DNA from: Nitrososphaeraceae archaeon
GTDB taxonomy: Archaea > Thermoproteota > Nitrososphaeria > Nitrososphaerales > Nitrosopumilaceae
Length of the DNA: 14,707 nucleotides
Assembly: GCA_025922755.1 (NCBI GenBank)
Contig: JAICHE010000008.1
Coordinates: forward strand, 1 to 14,707
Direction of reading: 5' to 3'
Shown: positions 6,607-13,122 of the stretch, piece after piece
How positions within the stretch are numbered: position 1 is the first letter of the stretch
Layout of the letters: each line of letters starts with the position of its first letter
Made by a program: the position numbers and the translations under genes
Notes under the pieces: model-generated
Databases searched by the model: none
The model's input: the letters and a program-made list of their open reading frames with translations, nothing else
What the model was told of the DNA's origin: nothing

Positions 6607-6813
6607 TCATGATACTTCTGATTTCAAATATGCAATAGTACATTCAGCTAACTGTTGATTGGTGTGTTTTTTTATATCATGTTTACAATTGGGGCAATTA
6701 TTCTCATTTTCATCAATACTTGCATCATTTGAAACTTGTTTCATACAACATTCCATTAGCTCTGGTGTAGAATGTGATTCCATTGATAATTTACATGTGG
6801 GGCATTCTGTCAT
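6607..6813 (-). CDS. Two-finger CCHC protein built by internal duplication (68 residues)
   Basis: Two copies of one finger motif: Cys4-x2-Cys7-x6-His14-x7-Cys22 and Cys40-x2-Cys43-x6-His50-x7-Cys58. The copies also share CPxCK, a polar residue after the His, and LxEC, so they arose by duplication of one about 36-residue unit. Each probably binds one zinc ion. The spacing differs from retroviral CCHC knuckles (x4 before and after His). ATG start, with a TATA-like GTTAAAAAT about 28-37 bases upstream. Its target (nucleic acid or protein) is unknown. Confidence 0.8.
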   Translation of the reverse strand: MTECPTCKLSMESHSTPELMECCMKQVSNDASIDENENNCPNCKHDIKKHTNQQLAECTIAYLKSEVS

Positions 6814-6940
6814 GTTCTTTCTTTTTCTATGTTGCTCTGCATTTTTAACATTTCAAAAATGTCCAAAATAATCATTGAGATTAAACAAATTTTAGGCAAA
6901 TTCGATGATCTTGTTTTATAATATTTTGTTCCATGTTTTG

Positions 6941-7015
6941 TACACGCCTTCGATTAGCAGTCTAAGCATGCTATAACCGACTACTGGTCCAAGACGTGAT
7001 GTTTATTCATTTTTT
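6941..7015 (+). ncRNA. Possible small RNA gene in a gene-poor stretch
   Basis: The 6872-7164 stretch holds no convincing gene. Within it, a TATA box (TTTTATAATAT, about 6914-6924) is followed after about 25 bases by a more GC-rich, structured stretch: CACGCC (6943-6948) opposite GACGTG (6993-6998) with one mismatch, and TAGCA/TGCTA (6955-6959/6969-6973) closing a 9-base loop. A T6 run follows at 7010-7015. On the minus strand the mismatch would be a G-U pair, so the strand is uncertain. It resembles a tRNA only superficially. Confidence 0.3.
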
Positions 7016-7026
7016 AATAGATAATT

Positions 7027-7079
7027 TTGGGCAACCCTACTCTTTCTTGCTGCCCAAGGTGAAGCAATTACCTATTGCT
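7027..7079. other. Two adjacent hairpins
   Basis: TTGGGCA (7027-7033) pairs perfectly with TGCCCAA (7051-7057) across a 17-base loop. Directly after it, AGCAAT (7063-7068) pairs with ATTGCT (7074-7079) across a 5-base loop. They follow the small-RNA candidate and might be part of the same transcript, a terminator, or an unrelated structure. Confidence 0.4.
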
Positions 7080-7164
7080 GTTTGTATTACAGTCTCTAAA
7101 ATTTTAATAAAATATTTCCAAGTTTAGAAAATTTGATTTTTTTAAAAAATTATGTAAAACTCTT

Positions 7165-7578
7165 TTAGTTGAGAATCTCCCACCCTTCATTCTCAGGAAT
7201 ACTCTCTAAATCATTTTGTGAAATTTGAATTGAGAGCCTATCCCATCCCAAACAGGTACATGCTTCACATCTTACTCCTTCATAGTAATCAAGCTCTAAA
7301 TTCAAATCTAAAATTTTTATTCCTTGATTTTCATAATGGTTTTTTATAATGGTCTCAAGTATTGCTTTTGATTCTTCTCTTGAGACTTCTCTCATTTCTG
7401 GATTGATATTATAATATTCATTGTACTCTGTATTCCAAACATCATTACATTGAGTGGGTATTTTTTGTATCCATACAGTTTTGGCATCTTTTTCTTGTTG
7501 GATGTCGTTAAGTAATACAAAACCCACCACTAGTGCTGCAATGGCAACCCCCATTGAAATGTAAAACCCTGGTTTCAT
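7165..7578 (-). CDS. Membrane-anchored hypothetical protein with external Cys cluster (137 residues)
   Basis: An N-terminal hydrophobic segment (residues about 6-24, YISMGVAIAALVVGFVLL) acts as signal anchor; the remaining 110 residues are polar and presumably face outside. Cys44 and a Cys104-x2-Cys107-x-Cys109 cluster (RCEACTCLG) could form disulfides or bind metal. The segment REESKAILETIIKNHYENQ is probably helical. It lies 33 bases after the stop of a 30-residue membrane microprotein on the same strand, so the two may be cotranscribed. Not a family I recognise; small exported proteins of this type are common in thaumarchaea. Confidence 0.75.
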   Translation of the reverse strand: MKPGFYISMGVAIAALVVGFVLLNDIQQEKDAKTVWIQKIPTQCNDVWNTEYNEYYNINPEMREVSREESKAILETIIKNHYENQGIKILDLNLELDYYEGVRCEACTCLGWDRLSIQISQNDLESIPENEGWEILN

Positions 7579-7611
7579 TAATTTTCTTAAGAGGAGTGTG
7601 ATTTAGAGTTA

Positions 7612-7704
7612 TCACTTTCTAAAGGCCATCCAAATTCGGGTTCCAACAAAAATCCCTACAGCAGCAATTATAAACAATGGGACTAGTATTTCACCTTCGT
7701 TCAT
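7612..7704 (-). CDS. 30-residue membrane microprotein
   Basis: ATG-started frame coding for an acidic head (MNEGE), one hydrophobic helix (ILVPLFIIAAVGIFVGTRI) and a basic end (WMAFRK). Charge placement predicts the C-terminus inside. It lies directly upstream of the membrane-anchored protein at 7165-7578 on the same strand; the two may form a pair in the membrane. The layout is convincing for a real microprotein, but length alone limits certainty. Confidence 0.55.
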   Translation of the reverse strand: MNEGEILVPLFIIAAVGIFVGTRIWMAFRK

Positions 7705-7748
7705 TTTTTCCTACTTCCTTTACAACAAAATTGAATTTTAAGAATTCT

Positions 7749-7895
7749 TTAACGTTTTTTTATTAACGCTTCTTCTGGGGTTTTATCTTGGTTTTTCTCC
7801 CAATGCCAAGAATGATGTTTTTTCCAATGGTTTTCAAGATATTCAGTTGTTGGTTCTTTTCCTAAAGGTGTTCCGCAAATCTTACACTGAATCAT
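7749..7895 (-). CDS. 48-residue C2H2 zinc-finger protein
   Basis: ATG-started. The finger is Cys4-x2-Cys7-x15-His23-x3-His27 (KICGTP ... ENHWKKHH), a C2H2 layout with a loop slightly longer than classical, followed by a His/Trp-rich stretch (HHSWHWEK) and a charged tail rich in Lys and Glu. The extra histidines could also bind metal. The protein is one finger plus tail, like the 34-residue finger at 652-756. Nucleic-acid binding is possible but inferred. Confidence 0.65.
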   Translation of the reverse strand: MIQCKICGTPLGKEPTTEYLENHWKKHHSWHWEKNQDKTPEEALIKKR

Positions 7896-7927
7896 GAATA
7901 GTGATCAGTATCAGTAAAATTAAGCCT

Positions 7928-8059
7928 TTAGAAAAATCTCTCTAGTTTTATTAAATACGCTATATGAAATAAACACCGTTTGTGATACCACTTGTCATAA
8001 ATTATTCTGGCAACATCAAACCTCAAATTCTTTTTACAATGAGTGCAAATTATTATCAT
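7928..8059 (-). CDS. 43-residue LIM-like half-domain zinc protein
   Basis: The product contains Cys5-x2-Cys8-x17-His26-x2-Cys29 with a further His32 (ICTHCKKN ... WYHKRCLFH). This is the ligand pattern of the first zinc module of LIM domains, here as a free-standing protein with a short C-terminal helix. ATG start; the TATA-like ATAATTATTTTTAG on this strand lies about 20-33 bases upstream. LIM modules usually bind proteins; its partner here is unknown. A treble-clef finger of other ancestry is equally possible. Confidence 0.6.
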   Translation of the reverse strand: MIIICTHCKKNLRFDVARIIYDKWYHKRCLFHIAYLIKLERFF

Positions 8060-8244
8060 GTCTTATATGGGCTAAAAATAATTATAATGTCTAGGTTATT
8101 GTGTTGTTCATTTAGTCTGAATAATACAATTAACTCGTAAATTGTTCCTAAATTCGTTGGATTTTAAGGCATTTTTTCTCAAAGTATTGTCTGTTTTTGA
8201 TTTTACGTACTAGTCGATATAATCAATATTTGAGACAAATTTTC

Positions 8245-8364
8245 ATGGCAACAATCACAAAAGTGTGTAGGTATTGCTCAAAGGAGCAACCAAACTTGAA
8301 TTTGTTTTGTGTTAGCTGCAACAAAAGAGACTGGCATAGAGAAAACAGTCATAATACAAATTAA
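8245..8364 (+). CDS. 39-residue zinc-ribbon microprotein
   Basis: ATG-started frame with two Cys pairs, Cys8-x2-Cys11 (VCRYCSK) and Cys22-x2-Cys25 (FCVSCNK), followed by RDWHREN. A single four-Cys zinc ribbon or rubredoxin-like knuckle pair fills the whole protein. Divergent from the LIM-like microprotein, with 185 bases between them that hold no other gene. Function unknown. Confidence 0.6.
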   Translation: MATITKVCRYCSKEQPNLNLFCVSCNKRDWHRENSHNTN

Positions 8365-8485
8365 TCTTAACGCCATCTTTACCTGAGGATTTTCTATAAC
8401 TGAAATTTTCTATAGTTCGTTCTATTACTACAAAATAAATTCAATTTTGTCACATCTATATTTCAGATAATTTCATTATTTGTAA

Positions 8486-8998
8486 ATGAGCGAGGATCCT
8501 ACAAAATATCATAATCCGGAAATGGAGATATGGTTGTTAACATACATGTACTATCATAGAAGGGACCAATCAGTTGTTGCAAGGGATTTGTTGGAAAATA
8601 TGCCGCAATCTCTTCTAAAGACTCTTCCAAGTCAAGATCATCTTCATTATATGGTTACACGATTTATCCGAGCCGGATATTTCAAAGAGGCAATTGGTAC
8701 ATTTAGAGCAGGTTCAAACTATCATCTTTTCATCACAGACCTTGGAATTATGGAATTCAGAAAACAACTTGCCCCTTTGTTTTTTATTGCGGACAATAAA
8801 TCAAAATTGGAATCCATCATTGACGAAAACGTAGGTGATGAAGACTTGAAAAATGTAATAAAAGAATTTTTTACAAAAAATTGTACTTGTAATGAAGATG
8901 AATTTGATGCAAGACTACATCGTCTTACCAATGATTTGGGATCTGATTCTGTTATCTGGATATTCAAATTAATATTATCTAGCACAGAAACGAAATAA
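8486..8998 (+). CDS. Hypothetical protein with probable winged-helix domain (170 residues)
   Basis: Unrecognised family. Residues about 12-97 look like a winged helix: a first helix (EIWLLTYMYYHRR), two further helices (SVVARDLLENM and HYMVTRFIRAGYF), then a beta-wing and closing helix of the form SNYHLFITDLGIMEFRKQL, which parallels the LTxxG end of many winged-helix transcription factors. The C-terminal 70 residues are acidic with a CTCNEDEFD segment (two Cys) and could be a regulatory or dimerising part. ATG start. DNA binding is inferred from predicted fold only. Confidence 0.8.
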   Translation: MSEDPTKYHNPEMEIWLLTYMYYHRRDQSVVARDLLENMPQSLLKTLPSQDHLHYMVTRFIRAGYFKEAIGTFRAGSNYHLFITDLGIMEFRKQLAPLFFIADNKSKLESIIDENVGDEDLKNVIKEFFTKNCTCNEDEFDARLHRLTNDLGSDSVIWIFKLILSSTETK

Positions 8999-9000
8999 AT

Positions 9001-9126
9001 CTAATCTTCTGATTCTTCATATTCTTCGTCTTGTTCGTAGCCTTCCTTTAGATCAAGCTGATGCGCTTCTTCTATCATTTCTTCTCTTTCGGCTTTTTTC
9101 TTCTCAGCTTCTTTATCTTCACTCAT
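9001..9126 (-). CDS. 41-residue highly charged acidic protein
   Basis: ATG-started frame encoding a very polar, helix-forming peptide (MSEDKEAEKKKAEREEMIEE, then HQLDLKEGYEQ and an acidic end DEEYEESED). No hydrophobic core is visible, so it is probably disordered or a coiled-coil partner. It ends 2 bases from the stop of the convergent gene and is followed upstream on the same strand by a basic coiled-coil protein; opposite charges make a complex between them conceivable, but this is speculation. Confidence 0.5.
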   Translation of the reverse strand: MSEDKEAEKKKAEREEMIEEAHQLDLKEGYEQDEEYEESED

Positions 9127-9190
9127 AACTATTGTTTCCCAATCTTAGATATTAAGTCAGTTCTGATTTTCAAAATTGATATCTAAAACA

Positions 9191-9427
9191 TTATTTTCTT
9201 TTCTTGGTTTTTCTTATTTTTGCATATGAAATTGCTCTGTTTTCTGCTCTGATTTGGTCTATTTCTTTTTGATTTTTTTGCCTTTCCTTGACTTTAGATA
9301 CAATAAGATTATGAATTGCAATTTTTTCTTGTAACGTTTGGGCCTTTTCAAAATCATAATCTAACTGTTTTAATTCGGCATTCAGAATTTTTTGCTGATT
9401 TATCTTTAGTTGGTTGGTTTTACTCAT
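9191..9427 (-). CDS. Basic coiled-coil protein (78 residues)
   Basis: Unrecognised small protein, nearly all helix, with heptad-like spacing of Leu/Ile (LKINQQKILNAELKQLDYDF, then LQEKIAIHNLIVSKVKER), and a strongly basic end (KIRKTKKRK). The basic tail suggests nucleic-acid binding or nucleoid association. ATG start, with AT-rich TATA material (TTTTAATATCCATTAAAC on this strand) 20-38 bases upstream. Same orientation as the acidic 41-residue protein that follows it, separated by 64 bases. Confidence 0.7.
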   Translation of the reverse strand: MSKTNQLKINQQKILNAELKQLDYDFEKAQTLQEKIAIHNLIVSKVKERQKNQKEIDQIRAENRAISYAKIRKTKKRK

Positions 9428-9569
9428 TTATTTAAAAACAAGTTTAATGGATATTAAAATTACTTTTAGAATCATTGTTGAAATTGATTCTGTTTGGTAT
9501 GTGATTTCATTTTAATCTGTTATTAACCTCATAGAAGATTTTAAATCGTATTCTTGTTCTATAAAGTAC

Positions 9570-9953
9570 ATGTCATCTGATAATGAAAAACAACTAGATA
9601 GGATTTTGGCTATAGATGACAATATTAGATTTGCTGCCATCAGTGATTTAGAAGGTAATGCATTGGCGACAAAAAGCCGACCTGGTTCCAATCTGTATCT
9701 TTCACCTGAAGATACACAGGATACCATGAAACATGCCGCGGCTGCCTGGAAATCTCGAATGAAACATTATGATAAAGTTGGAAAAGGACTTTACACATTA
9801 GCTGTATATGAAAAACTAAGAAGAGCTACAATCCCTTTGCCTGATGGAAACATCTTACTTGTAACCATTGATAATGCGGGAGGGCAAAAACAAATCCTTG
9901 ATCAAGTGCTAAACGAAGTGATTTACCATGACCCAACAAATCCAAGTGAATAA
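9570..9953 (+). CDS. Thaumarchaeal small protein, probable roadblock/LC7-like fold (127 residues)
   Basis: Soluble protein. Residues about 17-35 (IRFAAISDLEGNALATKSRP) and 75-100 (LYTLAVYEKLRRA, then PDGNILLVTIDN) read like the beta-sheet strands of a roadblock/LC7 or profilin-type domain, with a long helix between (EDTQDTMKHAAAAWKSRM). Such domains act in small-GTPase regulation and signalling complexes; no GTPase gene lies nearby. The family name cannot be fixed by eye. ATG start with TTTTAAATC at 9540-9548, about 22-30 bases upstream. Confidence 0.8.
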   Translation: MSSDNEKQLDRILAIDDNIRFAAISDLEGNALATKSRPGSNLYLSPEDTQDTMKHAAAAWKSRMKHYDKVGKGLYTLAVYEKLRRATIPLPDGNILLVTIDNAGGQKQILDQVLNEVIYHDPTNPSE

Positions 9954-9975
9954 ATTTATTTTAAAAAAATAAAAT

Positions 9976-10347
9976 TTATGGGGAATTAGTTGGTTTTGCA
10001 TTTCCAACATCTTGAGATTCATCTTGTTTTTGAAAAACCCTGTATTCTCCTATAGTTGAATTACATTTCTGGCAGTTGTATTGTCCTCTTTCAACTAGAA
10101 CTAGGTTATCTGCTACTTCTTCACGATTACTTTCTTCTAGGTGAATTTTTGGTGGGGAATCAAACTCTTCTTCGCATATTTTGCAAAAATGTTTTTTCAT
10201 GTTCTGTTCTTCTAACTTTCCAATAGGTGCCAAAAACAACTTTCCTACTCCTAAGTCGGCTTTTTTTGCTTGTTCATCTGTAATTTCTGCAATGATGTAA
10301 CCTCCAGAACCTTGTAGTTTTTCCTCAGTCAAATCAAAATAATTCAT
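9976..10347 (-). CDS. Hypothetical protein with zinc-ribbon domain (123 residues)
   Basis: Unrecognised. The N-terminal 50 residues form a small alpha/beta region (GGYIIAEITDEQAKKADLGV, KLFLAPIGK). The C-terminal half holds Cys55-x2-Cys58 (HFCKICEEEF) and Cys92-x2-Cys95 (YNCQKCNST), a zinc ribbon with a 33-residue insert. The tail is disordered (DVGNAKPTNSP). The protein ends 22 bases from the convergent roadblock-like gene. A role in nucleic-acid or protein binding is likely for this layout. Confidence 0.8.
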   Translation of the reverse strand: MNYFDLTEEKLQGSGGYIIAEITDEQAKKADLGVGKLFLAPIGKLEEQNMKKHFCKICEEEFDSPPKIHLEESNREEVADNLVLVERGQYNCQKCNSTIGEYRVFQKQDESQDVGNAKPTNSP

Positions 10348-10420
10348 GTTTTGATATTAAAATACCCTTAGGAGTTCTCTCTTCTTGCAAATTTGTTTAC
10401 TTTTAACGGCCAATTTAGGC

Positions 10421-10431
10421 ATAATATTTTA
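10421..10431 (+). promoter_or_regulatory. TATA-box promoter of the pentapeptide-repeat gene
   Basis: ATAATATTTTA lies 26-36 bases upstream of the ATG at 10457. It decides against the longer frame starting at 10385, because transcription from this box would begin next to 10457. Confidence 0.55.
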
Positions 10432-10456
10432 TCCTAATTATTTACTTTATCTTGTG

Positions 10457-10957
10457 ATGGATATTCCTGATGTTTTTAAGAAAAGAAACCTCAAGAATGT
10501 AAATTTTGCATATGAGAATTTGGTTGGAAAAAATCTATCAAACTCTTTTATGAGCGGAGTGAATCTTGAAGGATTTGACATTCACAATACTGATCTGAGT
10601 GGAACTGATTTGAGCCAATCTAATTTACATGGAACAATATTGTTTTATACAAAATTTCGAGGTGCTGATCTGAGGAATTGCAATTTATCTAAAGCAAAAA
10701 TATGGGATGCTGACTTGTATGGGGCAGACCTTAGTGGTGCCGATTTGAGAGGTGCAGATTTGTTCAATTGTGATTTGAAAAGTAGTAATCTGAATAATTC
10801 GGATCTGAGTGGCGCTTATTTGAAGAATAGTGATTTTACTGGAGCAACAATGAGTGAAACTGAATTCAGTCAAACAAAATATGATAAAATTACATTTGAT
10901 ACAATAACTGATTTAGAAGCCAAAACTAGACTAAAAGAACAAGGAAGTACATGGTAA
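10457..10957 (+). CDS. Pentapeptide-repeat protein (166 residues)
   Basis: From about residue 10 to 140 the protein is a run of some twenty pentapeptides of the A(D/N)Lxx type, for example TDLSGTDLSQSNLHG, GADLRNCNLSKAK and GADLSGADLRGADLF. These fold into a right-handed square beta-helix. The last about 25 residues (ITDLEAKTRLKEQG) form a helical cap. Known members include DNA-gyrase-protecting DNA mimics, but most have no assigned role, and the surface here is not obviously acidic enough to claim mimicry. No signal peptide, so cytoplasmic. Start chosen from the TATA position; the upstream extension is rejected. Confidence 0.9.
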   Translation: MDIPDVFKKRNLKNVNFAYENLVGKNLSNSFMSGVNLEGFDIHNTDLSGTDLSQSNLHGTILFYTKFRGADLRNCNLSKAKIWDADLYGADLSGADLRGADLFNCDLKSSNLNNSDLSGAYLKNSDFTGATMSETEFSQTKYDKITFDTITDLEAKTRLKEQGSTW

Positions 10958-10964
10958 TTCCAGA

Positions 10965-11315
10965 TTATTTTTTTATGGTTTCTTTTTCAAATTTGAATAA
11001 AACCAAAAAAAGAGTGAATTCCCTGAGTATTCTTTTTTGATTGGCATCAAGTTTAAGATCCATTTTTTTTGCCAAATCTAAACCAATTTGGTACGTTTGA
11101 CCAAAAAAACTACCTAATGAAAATGCATCAATTGATGAATCTGGTATTCTTTGTTGATTTGTAGAAAATAGTCTTTCATCCTCTTTTTTTATCCCTGCTT
11201 TGTTTTGAAATATCAAATCCATAATCAATTTGCATAATTTTTGATCAATTCGTCCTTTCACGGATTCTAAAATCCGGTTAATCTCTATTTTATCATCCTT
11301 GGTAATCTCTATCAT
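10965..11315 (-). CDS. Hypothetical helical protein (116 residues)
   Basis: Unrecognised soluble protein, mostly helical, ending in a hydrophobic/basic helix (REFTLFLVLFKFEKETIKK). ATG at 11315 is preferred to 11327 because a TTTTAATTT TATA element on this strand is centred about 28 bases upstream of it. The first 16 residues resemble those of the unknown protein at 3537-3851. Convergent with the pentapeptide-repeat gene, 7 bases apart. Confidence 0.7.
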   Translation of the reverse strand: MIEITKDDKIEINRILESVKGRIDQKLCKLIMDLIFQNKAGIKKEDERLFSTNQQRIPDSSIDAFSLGSFFGQTYQIGLDLAKKMDLKLDANQKRILREFTLFLVLFKFEKETIKK

Positions 11316-11374
11316 ATGGTCTAACAATTATTTCCGAAATTAAAATTTTCTAAAAATTGCTTACAATGATAAAT

Positions 11375-11767
11375 TTACTGTGGTTTCTTTCCTTGGTTTT
11401 TAGGGTCTTTAGGTTTGAATTTCTTTTCAGTCTTGTCCTCTTTTTTTGATTTTTTGTATTCTTTAGTTTTTTCTCTCTTTCTTTTTAATTCTAGATTTGC
11501 TATGTTGTATGTTTTTCCAGATTCACAAAGCTTCATCTCTCCAGTTCTTTCATCATGAATAGATTCAATAGCGCCATCGTCTAATAACTCCCCTACAATT
11601 TCCCAAGCTCTGTCTTCGGATATTTCAAATTTATAAGATAAGGTGGATACCTTGGTAAAATATCCATTTTTTGAATTTCGCAAAACAAAACTTTTGATTT
11701 TTTGGTCTGTTGTTAACGGTTTTGCTCTCTGACTAAATTTTCTAAAAGGTTTTCTATTAAACGACAA
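11375..11767 (-). CDS. Probable winged-helix protein with Lys-rich tail (130 residues)
   Basis: Residues about 20-90 read as a winged helix: DQKIKSFVLRNSKNGYFTKV, then STLSYKFEISEDRAWEIVGE and LLDDGAIESIHD as recognition-helix region, with a wing ending in MKLCESGKTYNI. Both ends are strongly basic: an N-terminal NRKPFRKFSQRAK and a C-terminal 40-residue tail of Lys with Asp/Glu and Pro (KKFKPKDPKNQGKKP). This form suggests nucleic-acid binding with the tail giving non-specific affinity, as in small chromatin or ribosome-associated proteins. No precise family is named. Confidence 0.8.
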   Translation of the reverse strand: MSFNRKPFRKFSQRAKPLTTDQKIKSFVLRNSKNGYFTKVSTLSYKFEISEDRAWEIVGELLDDGAIESIHDERTGEMKLCESGKTYNIANLELKRKREKTKEYKKSKKEDKTEKKFKPKDPKNQGKKPQ

Positions 11768-11877
11768 TCATTTTCAATGGATTTCTCTTATATTTTAGGG
11801 GTGGTATTTTGAAATTATTTTGACTTGTTATGACAATGCATCAAAAATCTTAAATTTACACAACTATCCGTGAAGAT

Positions 11878-12360
11878 ATGCCTACATTAGAAGAGATTCG
11901 AAAGATTTTAGATGATAATGGAATCTCTTCGAAAATACTCCCTCCAAATCCCCAATTAGATTGGATACTAATCTGTGAAAAATTCAATGGTTCAAAACTA
12001 GGTGTTGGAATTGCACATCTTAAAGGGACTCAGACAACAGAATTATTTTTACATATGACACTCGGTGAAGATGTAAAACAGGCCTTTATGAAAAATAATT
12101 TTCATAATGACTTTATGAATGAGTTTGATATAGTAACCAAGGCCTTACCACATGTTTCAGTTATGATTTCACCTAATCTTAAGACAATGAAAGCTGTGTC
12201 GATAATACGAAAACTCTATGGTGATATTTCTCCTCAGCAGCTATTGGAATCTGCAAATAAAATTTTGGAAACAGTTGGATTGGTCCTTGCGTTAATCAGG
12301 AAGCATGGAAATTTATCGGCAAGTGAGTCAATTCAACAGGATTCTAGTTTTTACGCATAG
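11878..12360 (+). CDS. Hypothetical protein (160 residues)
   Basis: Unrecognised soluble protein. It starts with a helix (PTLEEIRKILDDNGI), then an alpha/beta region (LDWILICEKFNGSKLGVGIA, TELFLHMTLGEDVKQAF, ALPHVSVMISP) and a helical C-terminal part (LLESANKILETVGLVLALIR). No cysteine pairs, membrane span or known catalytic motif. ATG start with TCTTAAATTT (about 11848-11857) 21-30 bases upstream. It sits directly before tbp on the same strand but 122 bases away, and tbp has its own promoter. Confidence 0.8.
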   Translation: MPTLEEIRKILDDNGISSKILPPNPQLDWILICEKFNGSKLGVGIAHLKGTQTTELFLHMTLGEDVKQAFMKNNFHNDFMNEFDIVTKALPHVSVMISPNLKTMKAVSIIRKLYGDISPQQLLESANKILETVGLVLALIRKHGNLSASESIQQDSSFYA

Positions 12361-12450
12361 GTCTTACTATGTGTCCAGATCTCACAAAAATCTGATAATT
12401 TACCTTTTGGGGTTAATATACTGGATTTGTGCCTAGAATGGAGTGATTGT

Positions 12451-12458
12451 TATAAATT
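12451..12458 (+). promoter_or_regulatory. TATA-box promoter of tbp
   Basis: TATAAATT lies 25-32 bases upstream of the tbp ATG, implying a leaderless transcript. It is a near-ideal archaeal TATA box, so TBP could regulate its own level by binding here. Confidence 0.7.
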
Positions 12459-12482
12459 ACATGAGTTTTTTAAATAAAAATC

Positions 12483-13043
12483 ATGACTCAAACTAAGCCT
12501 CTAGTAGACATTGTAAATGTGGTGGCATCTGCTACTATTGATCAAAAACTTGATCTCAATGACATTACAAAAAAATTTCCAGATGTGGAATACCATCCAG
12601 AACAATTTCCAGGAGCTGTGTTTAGACTAAAAAGCCCCAAAACTGCAACACTTCTTTTCACCTCAGGAAAGATGGTTTGTACTGGTTCCAAGTCTGAAGA
12701 GATGGCAGTTAAAGCGGTAAATACAGTAGTTCAAAAACTCAGAAAAGGCGGAATTAAAATCAAAAAAAATGCCGAAGTTACCGTTCAAAATATTGTCTCA
12801 TCAATCAACCTTGGAGGAAAGGTGCATTTGGAAAAAGCAGCTAGAACCTTACCAAGAAGTATGTATGAGCCAGAACAATTTCCAGGACTTATTCACAGAA
12901 TGCTTGATCCAAAAACTGTGATTTTGGTATTCTCTTCAGGAAAACTTGTTTGTACTGGTGGCAAAACAGAAAAAGACGTTTATCGTTCTGTTAACCTTCT
13001 TCACAGCTTGCTTGAAGAAAAAGATCTTATGATTTATGATTAA
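12483..13043 (+). CDS. tbp: TATA-box-binding protein
   Basis: Basal transcription factor that binds and bends the promoter TATA box and recruits TFB and RNA polymerase. The 186 residues form the saddle-shaped direct repeat: about 8-92 and 99-184, each with the same marks, EQFPGAVFRL with FTSGKMVCTG in the first and EQFPGLIHRM with FSSGKLVCTG in the second, plus the VNVVAS/VQNIVSS strands that start each half. Length is normal for archaea. It lacks the acidic C-terminal tail found in many euryarchaeal TBPs. ATG start is supported by a TATA box 25-32 bases upstream. It faces tfb, with 79 bases between the stops. Confidence 0.98.
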   Translation: MTQTKPLVDIVNVVASATIDQKLDLNDITKKFPDVEYHPEQFPGAVFRLKSPKTATLLFTSGKMVCTGSKSEEMAVKAVNTVVQKLRKGGIKIKKNAEVTVQNIVSSINLGGKVHLEKAARTLPRSMYEPEQFPGLIHRMLDPKTVILVFSSGKLVCTGGKTEKDVYRSVNLLHSLLEEKDLMIYD

Positions 13044-13122
13044 ATCATAACATCTACAACAATTTTATTTTAAACTCTGTTTTACAAAATTTTTAACTAT
13101 ATTCAATTTCTATTTTTGAAAA
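13044..13122. terminator. T-rich terminator region between convergent tbp and tfb
   Basis: Short tracts of 4-5 T are present on the plus strand (for example 13063-13073 and 13089-13093), and A runs give T tracts on the other strand (13086-13088, 13118-13121). Archaeal transcription stops at such tracts without a hairpin, so the gap probably terminates both genes. Confidence 0.4.

Noticed and set aside
6943..6998. tRNA-Ser(GCT)-like stretch on the minus strand (CTGCTAA as anticodon loop)
   Set aside because: The anticodon stem has a mismatch, the D-arm does not pair, and no T-arm or acceptor stem can be formed.
6999..7127. 42-residue plus-strand frame with hydrophobic content
   Set aside because: No recognisable features, overlaps hairpins, and has no separate promoter; probably chance.
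8389..8418. ATTTTCTATA occurring twice about 20 bases apart
   Set aside because: Simple AT-rich words; no symmetry or promoter logic that would make this a site.
9473..9496. AGAATC...GATTCT inverted repeat upstream of the roadblock-like gene
   Set aside because: Only 6-bp arms in AT-rich sequence, more than 70 bases before the start; not distinguishable from chance.
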